This document shows, in pieces, positions 7,086-14,359 of a stretch of 21,433 nucleotides of DNA. Within the stretch, counting starts at the first letter, position 1; each line of letters begins with the position of its first letter. Both the position numbers and the translations under genes were made by a program. This DNA is from an uncultured Bacillota bacterium. GTDB taxonomy: Bacteria; Bacillota; Clostridia; Tissierellales; Tissierellaceae. The notes below the pieces were generated by a model. The model was given only the letters and a program-made list of their open reading frames with translations, was not told the origin of the DNA and did no database searches. The stretch lies in NCBI GenBank assembly GCA_937951995.1, contig CALGAG010000008.1:1-21433 (forward strand). The letters are read 5' to 3'.

Positions 7086-8090
7086 ATGAGTATCGCTGAA
7101 TTAGTAAATCGTCACGGGGAGGAACATTCTCCATATCAGGGAAATCTTGTAAACCACCTGCCTATGGGTCAATTGGCACTTTTCAAGCTGACTGGAGATC
7201 TTATGGCTACTGAAGAATTCACAAGGAAATATATTCAGAGAGCCTCCATCAATCCAGTGAGGGAAGAATTTCCCAAATCCGATGACATATGGAAATGCGT
7301 AGAGAACAGGGATGGCTACGAGGCATGCCTGTCTCTGGTGAAGGAGGAGCTGACCCTTGATAACTGGAGGGAATATACCTTCAAGATTATGGACAAGCTC
7401 AAGTTTGGAATGTCATCAGGGCTTTTCCATACACTTATAAGAACTGCATATGCTGTGGAGGGAATGCAGGAGGATGAAGACTACATCCATGAGCTGAGAA
7501 GGGCCATAGCCTATTACATTACTGCCTACAAGGGGGCGGGAGCCTTTGAGGTGTCCATTGAGGGGGAAAGGATCATCCATGAGATGGAGAATCTCTTGAA
7601 CAACCCAAACATAGGGAGGCTTTTACAGGAAGAGGAGACCATGGGAATGAAGCTTAAGGCCCTCTACTCCAATCCAATGTACAACAAGCTTGGGTTCTTG
7701 GTTGAGGGTGAATCCGGGGACAAGGTAAAGGCTCTTTTGGACCTTCTGGTTCCGGCCTACAGGGATACTGACAGCATCGTTGTACTCCACTGCATAACAG
7801 GACTTCACGCCTTGGTGGTCCTTAAGGACTTCTTTGAAGACTACTCCTATGCCCTGGATATAATGACAACCTGCATAATATCACATCTTCTTACGGTGGA
7901 GGAACTGAGCGTAAGGGAGGAAGAGGTGGACCTCATTGGAGAATCCTGGCAGGAAATAAATAATCTTGCCTCAAAATCCCTTGATGTACACACTGTAAAG
8001 CTTGCCTATACTGCAGGCCAGATGGACAGGATGTTTGACAAGCCTCAGCTGAGGACAATAGCCATGAGAAGGATAAAAAAGACAAAATAG
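7086..8090 (+). CDS. Questin oxidase-like protein (DUF4243)
   Basis: 334 aa from ATG 7086, preceded by AAGGAGG; the earlier in-frame codon at 7053 has no ribosome binding site. It resembles the questin oxidase-like family by the N-terminal NHLPMGQLALFKLTG (23-37), GLFHTLIRTAYAVE (112-125, His115) and LHCITGLHAL (234-243, His235, His241). It is mostly alpha-helical and cytoplasmic, with no signal or membrane segment. The fungal prototype is a Baeyer-Villiger-type oxygenase, but the bacterial members have no established reaction, and an oxygenase role in an apparent anaerobe is doubtful. The conserved histidines suggest a metal or catalytic site. It is followed after 16 bases by a decayed gene. 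Family assignment is from memory of motifs. Confidence 0.75.
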   Translation: MSIAELVNRHGEEHSPYQGNLVNHLPMGQLALFKLTGDLMATEEFTRKYIQRASINPVREEFPKSDDIWKCVENRDGYEACLSLVKEELTLDNWREYTFKIMDKLKFGMSSGLFHTLIRTAYAVEGMQEDEDYIHELRRAIAYYITAYKGAGAFEVSIEGERIIHEMENLLNNPNIGRLLQEEETMGMKLKALYSNPMYNKLGFLVEGESGDKVKALLDLLVPAYRDTDSIVVLHCITGLHALVVLKDFFEDYSYALDIMTTCIISHLLTVEELSVREEEVDLIGESWQEINNLASKSLDVHTVKLAYTAGQMDRMFDKPQLRTIAMRRIKKTK

Positions 8091-8106
8091 GCTGCAGGGA
8101 GGAAAG

Positions 8107-8303
8107 ATGACAATAGGATGCAAGATTTGCGGCAGCGAAACTGAAGAGTTTCACCACGAGAGTTTGAAATGATATTTCATCAGTGGAGGTGCCACAGCTT
8201 CATATGGAAGGACTACTCAATACCTTGGAAATACAAGGACGCTGCCTTGGATTACAGTTATAAATGGCTAAATGGAGGCATTATAATGGGGAATATGTTT
8301 TAA
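8107..8303 (+). pseudogene. Frameshifted remnant of a zinc-ribbon/methyltransferase-type gene
   Basis: A good GGGAGG site precedes ATG 8107. The first frame gives a Cys-x2-Cys start (MTIGCKICGSETEEF) and stops at TGA 8170-8172. Shifting frame by one at that point continues FHQWRCHSFIWKDYSIPW and runs to TAA 8301-8303. Together these resemble the N-terminal zinc-ribbon segment of class I SAM methyltransferases (CxxCG...YHxCxxCxFIxKD). Here the second Cys pair is lost (Trp and His at the expected places) and the methyltransferase domain is missing. I read it as a broken, truncated gene; the family call is by eye and tentative. Confidence 0.5.
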
Positions 8304-8312
8304 ATTATCAGG

Positions 8313-8341
8313 TTGACATAGGGTGAGCAAACTGTTAAACT
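8313..8341 (+). promoter_or_regulatory. Promoter of the permease-purine operon
   Basis: A perfect TTGACA (8313-8318), a 17-base spacer and TAAACT (8336-8341). The predicted start is near 8348, just before the guanine aptamer at 8362. Confidence 0.7.
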
Positions 8342-8361
8342 CAAAGTGTGAATTAAATATG

Positions 8362-8430
8362 GCTCATATAGGTCCCATAATACGGTTGGGATGTTTCTAG
8401 TTGGTGACCGATAATCACTGCACTATGAGC
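8362..8430 (+). promoter_or_regulatory. Guanine riboswitch aptamer (purine class), copy 1
   Basis: P1 is GCTCATA/TATGAGC. The J2/3 core TTTCTA is present. The loops carry complementary CGG (L2) and ACCG (L3), as needed for the kissing interaction. The base just before the final TATGAGC is C, the position that selects guanine/hypoxanthine over adenine. L2, L3 and the start of P3 are more divergent than in copy 2, but the ligand-contacting core looks normal. Confidence 0.85.
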
Positions 8431-8518
8431 GAAAGTGTACCTAGGGTTCCGTGAGAAATTCTCAGCTGGTCCAAGCGGTACAGATGCATTTCGTGTCACA
8501 CCGAAGGGATAAAAGCCC
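8431..8518 (+). promoter_or_regulatory. PRPP riboswitch aptamer (ykkC subtype), copy 1
   Basis: It contains the ykkC-class blocks GTGTACCTAGGGTTCCGTG, CAGCTGGTCCAAGCGGTACA and ACACCGAAGGGATAAAAGCCC. It starts immediately after a guanine aptamer and precedes purine genes. That is the published guanine-PRPP tandem arrangement, in which PRPP favours and guanine opposes expression. Ligand identity (PRPP rather than ppGpp or guanidine) is inferred from this context. Its last GCCC is also the 5' foot of the terminator, so aptamer and terminator are mutually exclusive. Confidence 0.88.
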
Positions 8519-8565
8519 AGGCGGGTAGGTTTCGCTAGACCTACCCACCTGGGCTATATTTTTTT
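8515..8565 (+). terminator. Riboswitch-controlled terminator, copy 1
   Basis: GCCCAGGCGGGTAGGT pairs with ACCTACCCACCTGGGC (one mismatch) around an 8-base loop, then TATATTTTTTT. It is a strong terminator sharing its first strand with the PRPP aptamer. Confidence 0.93.
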
Positions 8566-8595
8566 CCGCGAAAAAAATTTAAGGAGGAACTTTCG

Positions 8596-9897
8596 TTGGA
8601 AAAGTTTTTTATGCTCAAAGAGAACAATACTAATGTCAAGACAGAAATCCTAGCTGGTATCACTACCTTCATGACTATGGCCTACATACTGGCTGTAAAC
8701 CCTGGAATGCTTTCAGCTACGGGAATGGACGCTGGTGGAGTATTTACCGCAACGACCATATCGGCTATAGTTGCAACACTTATCATGGCACTTTATGCAA
8801 AGTATCCATTTGCATTGGCCTCAGGAATGGGTCTTAATGCATTCTTCGCATTTACAATCGTACTTGGACCCATGGGGAAATCATGGCAGTTTGCATTGAC
8901 AGCAGTATTGATTGAAGGAATAATCTTTATACTATTATCAGTTCTAAAGGCAAGAGAGGCAATATTTGACTCAATACCTCTAAACCTAAAGCATGCGGTA
9001 TCGGTTGGAATCGGCCTTTTCATAGCCTTTATCGGCCTAAGCGGAGCCGGAATCGTAGTTACAGGCGATGGAACAATAGTTGCCCTTGGAGACCTGGCTT
9101 CAGGTGGTGCAGCAGTTGCAATCATAGGAATCATTATCACAGGCTACCTCCTATCCAGGAAAGTAAACGGAGCCATACTGATCGGTATCATAGCAACCAC
9201 ATTAATAGGGATCCCATTGGGAGTTACAATTATTCCAGAGGGATTCAGCATTGTAAGCCTTCCACCGTCAGTGGCGGATGTGGCCTTCAAGTTCGTTGGC
9301 TTTGAGGAGATATTCTCACTTGAGATGCTTGTGGTTGTATTCACATTCCTCTTTGTGGATATATTCGACACAGTTGGAACACTGGCAGGGGTATCCTCCA
9401 AGGCTGGAATGCTTGATGAAAACGGCAGGCTTCCAAGGGTTGGAAAGGCACTTATGGCAGATGCAGTAGGGACAATCGTCGGTGCATGCCTTGGAACAAG
9501 CACAGTAACAACATATGTTGAAAGTGCCGCCGGAGTTGCAGAGGGAGGAAGAACAGGACTTACATCCCTTGCCACAGCAGGAATGTTTGCCATCGCACTT
9601 TTCTTTGCACCCTTGTTTACAATGATCCCGGCAGCTGCAACAGCTCCTGCACTTGTAATAGTGGGACTGTTCATGATGACACCAATAACAAAGATCAACT
9701 TCATAGATTTCACAGAGGCAATACCAGCATTCTTGACAATTGTCATGATGCCATTTGCATACAGCATTGCAGACGGAATAGTATTCGGAATGGTTTCATA
9801 TGTTGTGCTTAAGCTTTTAACTGGACGTACCAAGGAAGTTTCAAAGGTAATGTGGGTTCTCGCCTTACTGTTCGTGCTTAAATTCGTATTTATCTAG
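8596..9897 (+). CDS. pbuG: Purine-base permease (AzgA/PbuG-type NCS2)
   Basis: 433 aa, the usual size for AzgA-type NCS2 transporters of hypoxanthine, guanine or adenine. The start is TTG 8596, 8 bases after AAGGAGG. Family hallmarks are EILAGITTFMTMAYILAVNP (18-37), FALASGMGLNAFFAF (75-89), the FVDIFDTVGTLAGVS segment in the middle and GACLGTSTVTTYVESAAGV further on. About 12-14 hydrophobic segments indicate a polytopic plasma-membrane protein that imports bases with protons. Control by a guanine-PRPP tandem riboswitch and the overlap of its stop with the purC ribosome binding site support a purine, not uracil, substrate. Exact base specificity cannot be told. Confidence 0.93.
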   Translation: MEKFFMLKENNTNVKTEILAGITTFMTMAYILAVNPGMLSATGMDAGGVFTATTISAIVATLIMALYAKYPFALASGMGLNAFFAFTIVLGPMGKSWQFALTAVLIEGIIFILLSVLKAREAIFDSIPLNLKHAVSVGIGLFIAFIGLSGAGIVVTGDGTIVALGDLASGGAAVAIIGIIITGYLLSRKVNGAILIGIIATTLIGIPLGVTIIPEGFSIVSLPPSVADVAFKFVGFEEIFSLEMLVVVFTFLFVDIFDTVGTLAGVSSKAGMLDENGRLPRVGKALMADAVGTIVGACLGTSTVTTYVESAAGVAEGGRTGLTSLATAGMFAIALFFAPLFTMIPAAATAPALVIVGLFMMTPITKINFIDFTEAIPAFLTIVMMPFAYSIADGIVFGMVSYVVLKLLTGRTKEVSKVMWVLALLFVLKFVFI

Positions 9898-9909
9898 GAG
9901 GTATGGATT

Positions 9910-10596
9910 ATGGAATTAGTTTATAAGGGAAAGACCAAGGATGTATACAAGCTTGAGGATGGAAATTACCTTTTGAAGTTCAAGGATGATGTAACAGGAG
10001 AAAACGGAGTGTTTGATCCTGGAGCAAACACAGTTGGACTGAGCATAGAGGGAGCTGGCAAGGCAGGACTAAGACTAACGACCTTCTTCTTCAAGAAGAT
10101 CAATGAAAAGGGGATTCCCACACACTTTGTGGAATCAGACATTGACAACGACACCATGACAGTGCTTCCCGCCAGCCTTTTCGGCAAGGGAGTTGAGGTT
10201 ATCTGCAGATACAGGGCTGTTGGAAGCTTCCTGAGAAGATACGGTATGTATGCAGAGGAAGGGCAGGAGCTTGATTCCTATGTGGAGGTCACACTTAAGG
10301 ATGATGACAGAAACGACCCGCTTATCACTGACGAGGCACTGGAAATGCTGGGTATCATGACCAAGGAAGAATACAGGGTCCTGGTTGGACTAACAAAGGA
10401 AATTGGAGCAGTTGTAAAGGATGAGCTTGCCAAGAAGGGTCTTGAGCTCTATGACATAAAATTCGAGTTCGGTAGAGTGGGGGAAGACAAGCATATTGCA
10501 CTGATAGATGAGATATCAGGCGGAAATATGAGGGCCTTTATGGGAGATGAATACATCGAGCCACTTAAGCTTGAACAGATAATGCTAAACGACTAA
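9910..10596 (+). CDS. purC: SAICAR synthetase
   Basis: 228 aa, a typical stand-alone bacterial PurC. It ligates CAIR and aspartate with ATP to SAICAR in purine synthesis. Visible motifs are the YKGKTKDVYKL nucleotide-binding hairpin at the N terminus, ICRYRAVGSFLRRYG around 98-112 and DIKFEFGR near 182-189. DEISGGNMRAF replaces the more common DEISPD. ATG 9910 lies 8 bases after AGGAGG, which overlaps the permease stop. Its stop is immediately followed by the second riboswitch, so it is the last gene before an internal control point. Confidence 0.95.
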   Translation: MELVYKGKTKDVYKLEDGNYLLKFKDDVTGENGVFDPGANTVGLSIEGAGKAGLRLTTFFFKKINEKGIPTHFVESDIDNDTMTVLPASLFGKGVEVICRYRAVGSFLRRYGMYAEEGQELDSYVEVTLKDDDRNDPLITDEALEMLGIMTKEEYRVLVGLTKEIGAVVKDELAKKGLELYDIKFEFGRVGEDKHIALIDEISGGNMRAFMGDEYIEPLKLEQIMLND

Positions 10597-10597
10597 A

Positions 10598-10662
10598 CTC
10601 ATATATGTCCTCTGATAGGGGGAGGACGTTTCTACCAATGACCGTAAATCATTGTCTATGAG
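10598..10662 (+). promoter_or_regulatory. Guanine riboswitch aptamer, copy 2
   Basis: It is close to the canonical purine-riboswitch consensus. P1 is CTCATA/TATGAG, P2 is GTCCTC/GAGGAC, J2/3 is GTTTCTACC and L3 is ACCGTAAAT; the L2 GG can pair with the L3 CC. The specificity position before TATGAG is C, so guanine/hypoxanthine. It begins one base after the purC stop codon, leaving no room for a separate intergenic promoter. Confidence 0.95.
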
Positions 10663-10756
10663 AAAGTGTACCTAGGGTTCCGTGAGATCTTCTCAGCTGG
10701 TCCAAGCGGTACAGGTGGCAGTAAAGGCCATCACACCGGAGGGAGAAAAGCCCAGA
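10663..10756 (+). promoter_or_regulatory. PRPP riboswitch aptamer (ykkC subtype), copy 2
   Basis: The blocks AAGTGTACCTAGGGTTCCG, CAGCTGGTCCAAGCGGTACA and CACACCGGAGGGAGAAAAGCCC match copy 1 almost base for base. It follows directly on the guanine aptamer. As in copy 1, the terminal GCCC is shared with the terminator stem. PRPP as ligand is inferred from the tandem arrangement and the purine genes downstream. Confidence 0.9.
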
Positions 10757-10793
10757 CGGGTAGGTTTCTTAAGCCTACCCGTCTGGGCTTTAA
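10750..10793 (+). terminator. Riboswitch-controlled terminator, copy 2
   Basis: GCCCAGACGGGTAGG and CCTACCCGTCTGGGC pair perfectly (15 bp; flanking AAA/TTT can extend it) around TTTCTTAAG. The tail is only TTTAATGTTACTT, a much poorer U-tract than copy 1, so termination may be leaky. Confidence 0.85.
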
Positions 10794-10842
10794 TGTTACT
10801 TGGGTATAATCACATTGAATATATTAAAGGAGGATTCAGGAT

Positions 10843-11322
10843 ATGAAGGTAAGCGTAATAATGGGAAGCATTTCAGATAAGCCAATTGGGGACAAGGTGA
10901 TCCAGGTTCTTGAGGATTTTGGCGTTGACCATGAACTGAGGGTAATTTCAGCCCACAGGACACCCTTTGTTGCAAAGGAGTTTGCTGAAAAGGCTGAAGA
11001 GAACGGAACAGAGGTCATAGTCGCCATTGCAGGCAAGGCCGCACACCTGGCTGGTGTCCTGGCAGGACTTTCACCCCTTCCTGTTGTGGGTATCCCTGCC
11101 AAGTCATCTACAATGGATGGGTTGGATTCACTTCTTTCAGTGGTTCAGATGCCAAAGGGGGTTCCTGTAGCCACAGTTGCAATAGACGGGGGAGAAAATG
11201 GTGGACTCTTGGCTGTACAGATCCTTTCAGTCAAGTATCCGGAATTGAGGGATAAATTCAAGGAATTCAAGGAAAAGATGGCTCAGGATACCATAGCTGC
11301 TGACCAGCAGCTCAATGGATAA
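10843..11322 (+). CDS. purE: N5-CAIR mutase (PurE)
   Basis: 159 aa, full length. PurE makes CAIR from AIR-derived N5-CAIR. Visible are MGSISDKP (8-15), VISAHRTP with the catalytic-type His, and AGKAAHLAGVLAG, which correspond to class I (PurK-dependent) enzymes; class II enzymes lack the AHRTP and AAHLPG forms. The later IDGGENGGLLAVQIL is a somewhat unusual version of the usual NAGLLA segment. No purK is in the window. The start ATG 10843 is 9 bases after AAAGGAGG. It is the first gene behind the second riboswitch pair. Confidence 0.94.
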   Translation: MKVSVIMGSISDKPIGDKVIQVLEDFGVDHELRVISAHRTPFVAKEFAEKAEENGTEVIVAIAGKAAHLAGVLAGLSPLPVVGIPAKSSTMDGLDSLLSVVQMPKGVPVATVAIDGGENGGLLAVQILSVKYPELRDKFKEFKEKMAQDTIAADQQLNG

Positions 11323-11339
11323 GGGGAGGTTAATAATAG

Positions 11340-12686
11340 ATGAGTGGTGTAGTAGGGGTATATAGCAGTACAAATGAACACGTATCTCCTTATGTCTACT
11401 TCGGTCTTTATGCAATTCAGCACAGAGGTCAGATCAGCTCTGGAATAGCTGTAAACAACAACGGGTTTGTGGACTATGTCAAGGAACTTGGCCTTGTAAA
11501 TGAGGTCTTCAACAATGAGACAATCAACAGGCTTAGGGGAAACATTGCAATTGGCCATGTAAGGTATGCAGCTCACTTTGAGGCCAAGGACAAGGCAAAT
11601 GCACAGCCCCTGGTCGTTGGATACAGAAGGGGAGCCCTGGGGATCTGCCTGGATGGAAGCATAGTAAACTTCAGGAAGATCAGGGAGGACATGGAGGATG
11701 GAGGAGCCATCTTCCAGACCGACCTGGATACAGAGGTAATCGCCACCCTTATAGCCAAATACCATAAGAATGATTTCAACCAGGCAATCATAGACGCCCT
11801 GGAGGATGTAAAGGGGTCCTATGGACTTGTTGCAATGACCAATGACAGGCTTGTGGCAGCCAGGGATCCACATGGACTAAAGCCCTTGTCCATTGGTAGG
11901 ATAGGAGATGACTATATTGTGGCATCTGAGACGGTTGCCTTTGATACAATGGGGGCAGAACTCGTGAGAGATGTGGAGCCTGGTGAAATTATAATGATTG
12001 ACAAGAATGGTCTCACCACTATCCATAGGAAGGTGGAGAAGAGAAGCCTTTGTATCTTCGAGCTGGTATACCTTGCAAGGCCTGACAGCATAATCGATGA
12101 TAAGAGTGTTTATATTTCAAGGTCTGAATCTGGGAAACAGCTGTACAGGGAATTCCCCACAAAGGCCGACATAGTGATAGGTGCACCTGATTCAGGAATA
12201 GTGGCAGCCATTGGCTATGCAGAAGCCTCTGGAATCCCCTACACTGAAGGGATAATAAAGAACAGGTATGTAGGCAGGACCTTCATAGAGCCAACTCAGG
12301 CAATCAGGGAGCAGGGAGTTAGAATCAAGCTGAACGCACTGAGGGAAAACATCAAGGGCAAGAGCCTGGTAATTGTGGATGACTCCATTGTAAGGGGCAC
12401 TACAATCAAGAGGACTGTAAAGATGCTCAAGGATGCGGGAGCAAGGGAGGTACACGTAAGGATCTCATCACCACCGGTGACCCACAGCTGTCACCTTGGT
12501 GTGGACACACCATCTGAGGAAAACCTGATTGCAAGCTATATGAGTACTGAGGAAATAAGGGAGGAAATAGGTGCGGATTCATTGTACTTCATTTCCCTGG
12601 AGGGCCTGATCAAGGCAGCAGGAGAGGAAAATGGATTCTGTAGAGGTTGCTTCACAGGTAACTATCCTGTTGACAAGGTGGAATAG
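11340..12686 (+). CDS. purF: Amidophosphoribosyltransferase with degenerate glutaminase site
   Basis: 448 aa. PurF normally makes phosphoribosylamine from PRPP and glutamine, the committed purine step. An in-frame TAG directly before ATG 11340 rules out a longer N terminus, so the protein starts MSGVVGVY. The family's catalytic Cys1 is therefore Ser. GHVRYST is GHVRYAAHF (72-80) and the oxyanion Asn of NGN is Asp (DGS, 105-107); Arg75 and the DTE Asp are kept. The synthase half looks intact: VIVDDSIVRGTT (344-355) is the PRPP loop. Cys238, Cys384, Cys434 and Cys437 match the four Fe-S ligands of the Bacillus-type enzyme. Free-ammonia use, a separate glutaminase partner, or a regulatory paralogue are all possible. 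It lies 17 bases from purE and 21 from purM. Confidence 0.9.
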   Translation: MSGVVGVYSSTNEHVSPYVYFGLYAIQHRGQISSGIAVNNNGFVDYVKELGLVNEVFNNETINRLRGNIAIGHVRYAAHFEAKDKANAQPLVVGYRRGALGICLDGSIVNFRKIREDMEDGGAIFQTDLDTEVIATLIAKYHKNDFNQAIIDALEDVKGSYGLVAMTNDRLVAARDPHGLKPLSIGRIGDDYIVASETVAFDTMGAELVRDVEPGEIIMIDKNGLTTIHRKVEKRSLCIFELVYLARPDSIIDDKSVYISRSESGKQLYREFPTKADIVIGAPDSGIVAAIGYAEASGIPYTEGIIKNRYVGRTFIEPTQAIREQGVRIKLNALRENIKGKSLVIVDDSIVRGTTIKRTVKMLKDAGAREVHVRISSPPVTHSCHLGVDTPSEENLIASYMSTEEIREEIGADSLYFISLEGLIKAAGEENGFCRGCFTGNYPVDKVE

Positions 12687-12707
12687 AAATTTTAGGAGGG
12701 ACTGTAC

Positions 12708-13742
12708 ATGTCTTTAACGTATAAGGATTCTGGTGTTGACAAGGAAGCTGGCTATAAAGAGGTGGAGATGATAAAGGGATTCATTGAAAAAACCCATATT
12801 CCTGGAGTGCTTTCACACCTTGGGGGATTTTCCGGAATGTTTCAACTGGATATAAGTGAAATGAAGGAGCCTGTTCTGGTTTCAGGTACAGATGGTGTTG
12901 GTACAAAGCTGAAGCTGGCCTTTATGATGGATAGGCACGATACCATTGGTGAGGACTGCGTTGCAATGTGTGCCAACGACATCCTTTGTCAGGGAGCAAG
13001 ACCTTTGTTTTTTCTTGACTATATTGCCACAGGCAAACTCCTGCCTGAAAAGATGGCAAACATTGTAGAGGGGGTTGCCAACGGCTGTGTCAAGGCAGGC
13101 TGTGCCCTTGTTGGGGGAGAAACAGCTGAAATGCCGGGTTTCTACCAGGAGGGTGAATACGACGTTGCTGGCTTTGTTGTTGGAGCTGTTGACAAGTCCA
13201 AGATCATCACTGGAGCTGCAATCCAGCCTGGAGATGTTATACTTGGCCTTCCATCAAGCGGGCTACACAGCAACGGTTTTTCATTGGTAAGAAAGATTGT
13301 ATTTGAAAAAATGGGCTATACCGTGGATACCTATGTGGAAGACCTTGGAAAGACCATTGGGGAGGAGCTTATAACACCGACCAGAATCTACAGTGACCAG
13401 GTTCTGCCTCTTCTTGAAAAATTCGAAATAAAGGGACTTAGCCACATAACCGGAGGAGGATTCTACGAGAATATTCCAAGGATGCTACCTGAAGGAACAA
13501 GGGCCAAGGTTGATCCAGCTGTCATCAGAACCCCGGAAATCTTCAACCAGCTTCAAAAGTGGGGGAATATTGCAGCGGATGAGATGTATGGAACATTCAA
13601 TATGGGAGTGGGAATGGTCCTGGTGGCAGCGCCTGAGGAGGCAGAAAGAATAGCCCATCATCTTGTTGAGAAAAACCATGACTTCTACGTACTAGGAGAG
13701 GTCATCCAGGGAGAAAAGGGAGTAGACCTATGGACCGAGTAA
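12708..13742 (+). CDS. purM: AIR synthetase (FGAM cyclo-ligase)
   Basis: 344 aa, full length. It closes the imidazole ring: FGAM + ATP to AIR. Typical features are the SLTYKDSGVDKEAG start, LVSGTDGVGTKLKLA (the nucleotide-binding DGVGTK), DCVAMCANDIL, LVGGETAEMPGFY and LPSSGLHSNGFSLVR. ATG 12708 follows TTAGGAGGG. Its last 13 bases overlap purN, indicating translational coupling. Confidence 0.97.
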   Translation: MSLTYKDSGVDKEAGYKEVEMIKGFIEKTHIPGVLSHLGGFSGMFQLDISEMKEPVLVSGTDGVGTKLKLAFMMDRHDTIGEDCVAMCANDILCQGARPLFFLDYIATGKLLPEKMANIVEGVANGCVKAGCALVGGETAEMPGFYQEGEYDVAGFVVGAVDKSKIITGAAIQPGDVILGLPSSGLHSNGFSLVRKIVFEKMGYTVDTYVEDLGKTIGEELITPTRIYSDQVLPLLEKFEIKGLSHITGGGFYENIPRMLPEGTRAKVDPAVIRTPEIFNQLQKWGNIAADEMYGTFNMGVGMVLVAAPEEAERIAHHLVEKNHDFYVLGEVIQGEKGVDLWTE

Positions 13743-14359
13743 GGATCGGGGTTTTGGTTTCCGGAGGAGGCACCAATCTTCAGGCCCTTATGGATGCCTG
13801 TGGAGAGGATAAGATAATGGGGGAAGTTGTCCTTGTAATCTCAAACAGAGAGGATGCCTTTGCCCTTAAAAGGGCTTTGGACAATGGAATTGCCAGCAAG
13901 TTTGTAAGCCCCTTGGAATTTGAAGGCCATGACTATGACAGGGAGCTATTAAGGCTTTTTATTGAAGCAGAGGTTCAGCTTGTGGTACTGGCTGGCTATC
14001 TGAGGGTTCTTTCGCCACTTTTTATTGAAGCCTATAGGGATAGGATCATAAACATCCATCCATCCCTGATTCCAAAATTCTGTGGCAAGGGTTTCTATGG
14101 AGAAAGGGTCCACAGGGCTGTTCTGGAGTCCGGAGAAAAAGAGACAGGAGCAACTGTCCACATTGTTGATGAGGGCACTGATACAGGTCCCATACTTTTG
14201 CAGGAGATAGTTCCCGTCATGAATGACGATACGGTCCAGACATTGCAGAAGAGGGTGCTAAAGGTGGAGCACAAGATCCTGGTAGAGGCTGTTGGGAAAA
14301 TATGCCTTGGGATTGGAAATGAAAACTACGGAGGTAATCATGAAGCGAGCATTGATTAG
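13730..14359 (+). CDS. purN: GAR transformylase (10-formyl-THF dependent)
   Basis: 209 aa. PurN transfers a formyl group from 10-formyl-THF to GAR. The phosphate loop is VLVSGGGTNLQAL (8-20). The catalytic Asn and His lie in INIHPSLIP and the Asp in DEGTDTGP. The start overlaps the last 13 bases of purM and the end overlaps purH by 20 bases, so the three are translated as a coupled set. The 10-formyl-THF it needs can be supplied by fhs at the end of the cluster. Confidence 0.96.
   Translation: MDRVRIGVLVSGGGTNLQALMDACGEDKIMGEVVLVISNREDAFALKRALDNGIASKFVSPLEFEGHDYDRELLRLFIEAEVQLVVLAGYLRVLSPLFIEAYRDRIINIHPSLIPKFCGKGFYGERVHRAVLESGEKETGATVHIVDEGTDTGPILLQEIVPVMNDDTVQTLQKRVLKVEHKILVEAVGKICLGIGNENYGGNHEASID

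Noticed and set aside
8170..8197. A second candidate selenocysteine TGA, followed by a small hairpin (GTGG, loop AGGTG, CCAC)
   Set aside because: The stem is only 4 bp before an A-A mismatch. Reading through the TGA gives a short tail with no family resemblance, while the recognisable continuation (FHQ...FIWKDY) is in a different frame. A frameshifted remnant explains it better.
8362..8430. Divergent purine aptamer as a 2'-deoxyguanosine or adenine variant
   Set aside because: J2/3 keeps TTTCTA and the specificity base is C, both standard for guanine. Divergence is limited to the loops and P3.
9144..9833. Long open minus-strand frame (229 codons) opposite the permease
   Set aside because: It lies wholly within pbuG and its translation is low-complexity, Ser/Ala/Ile/Pro-rich, as expected for an antisense shadow of membrane-protein codons.
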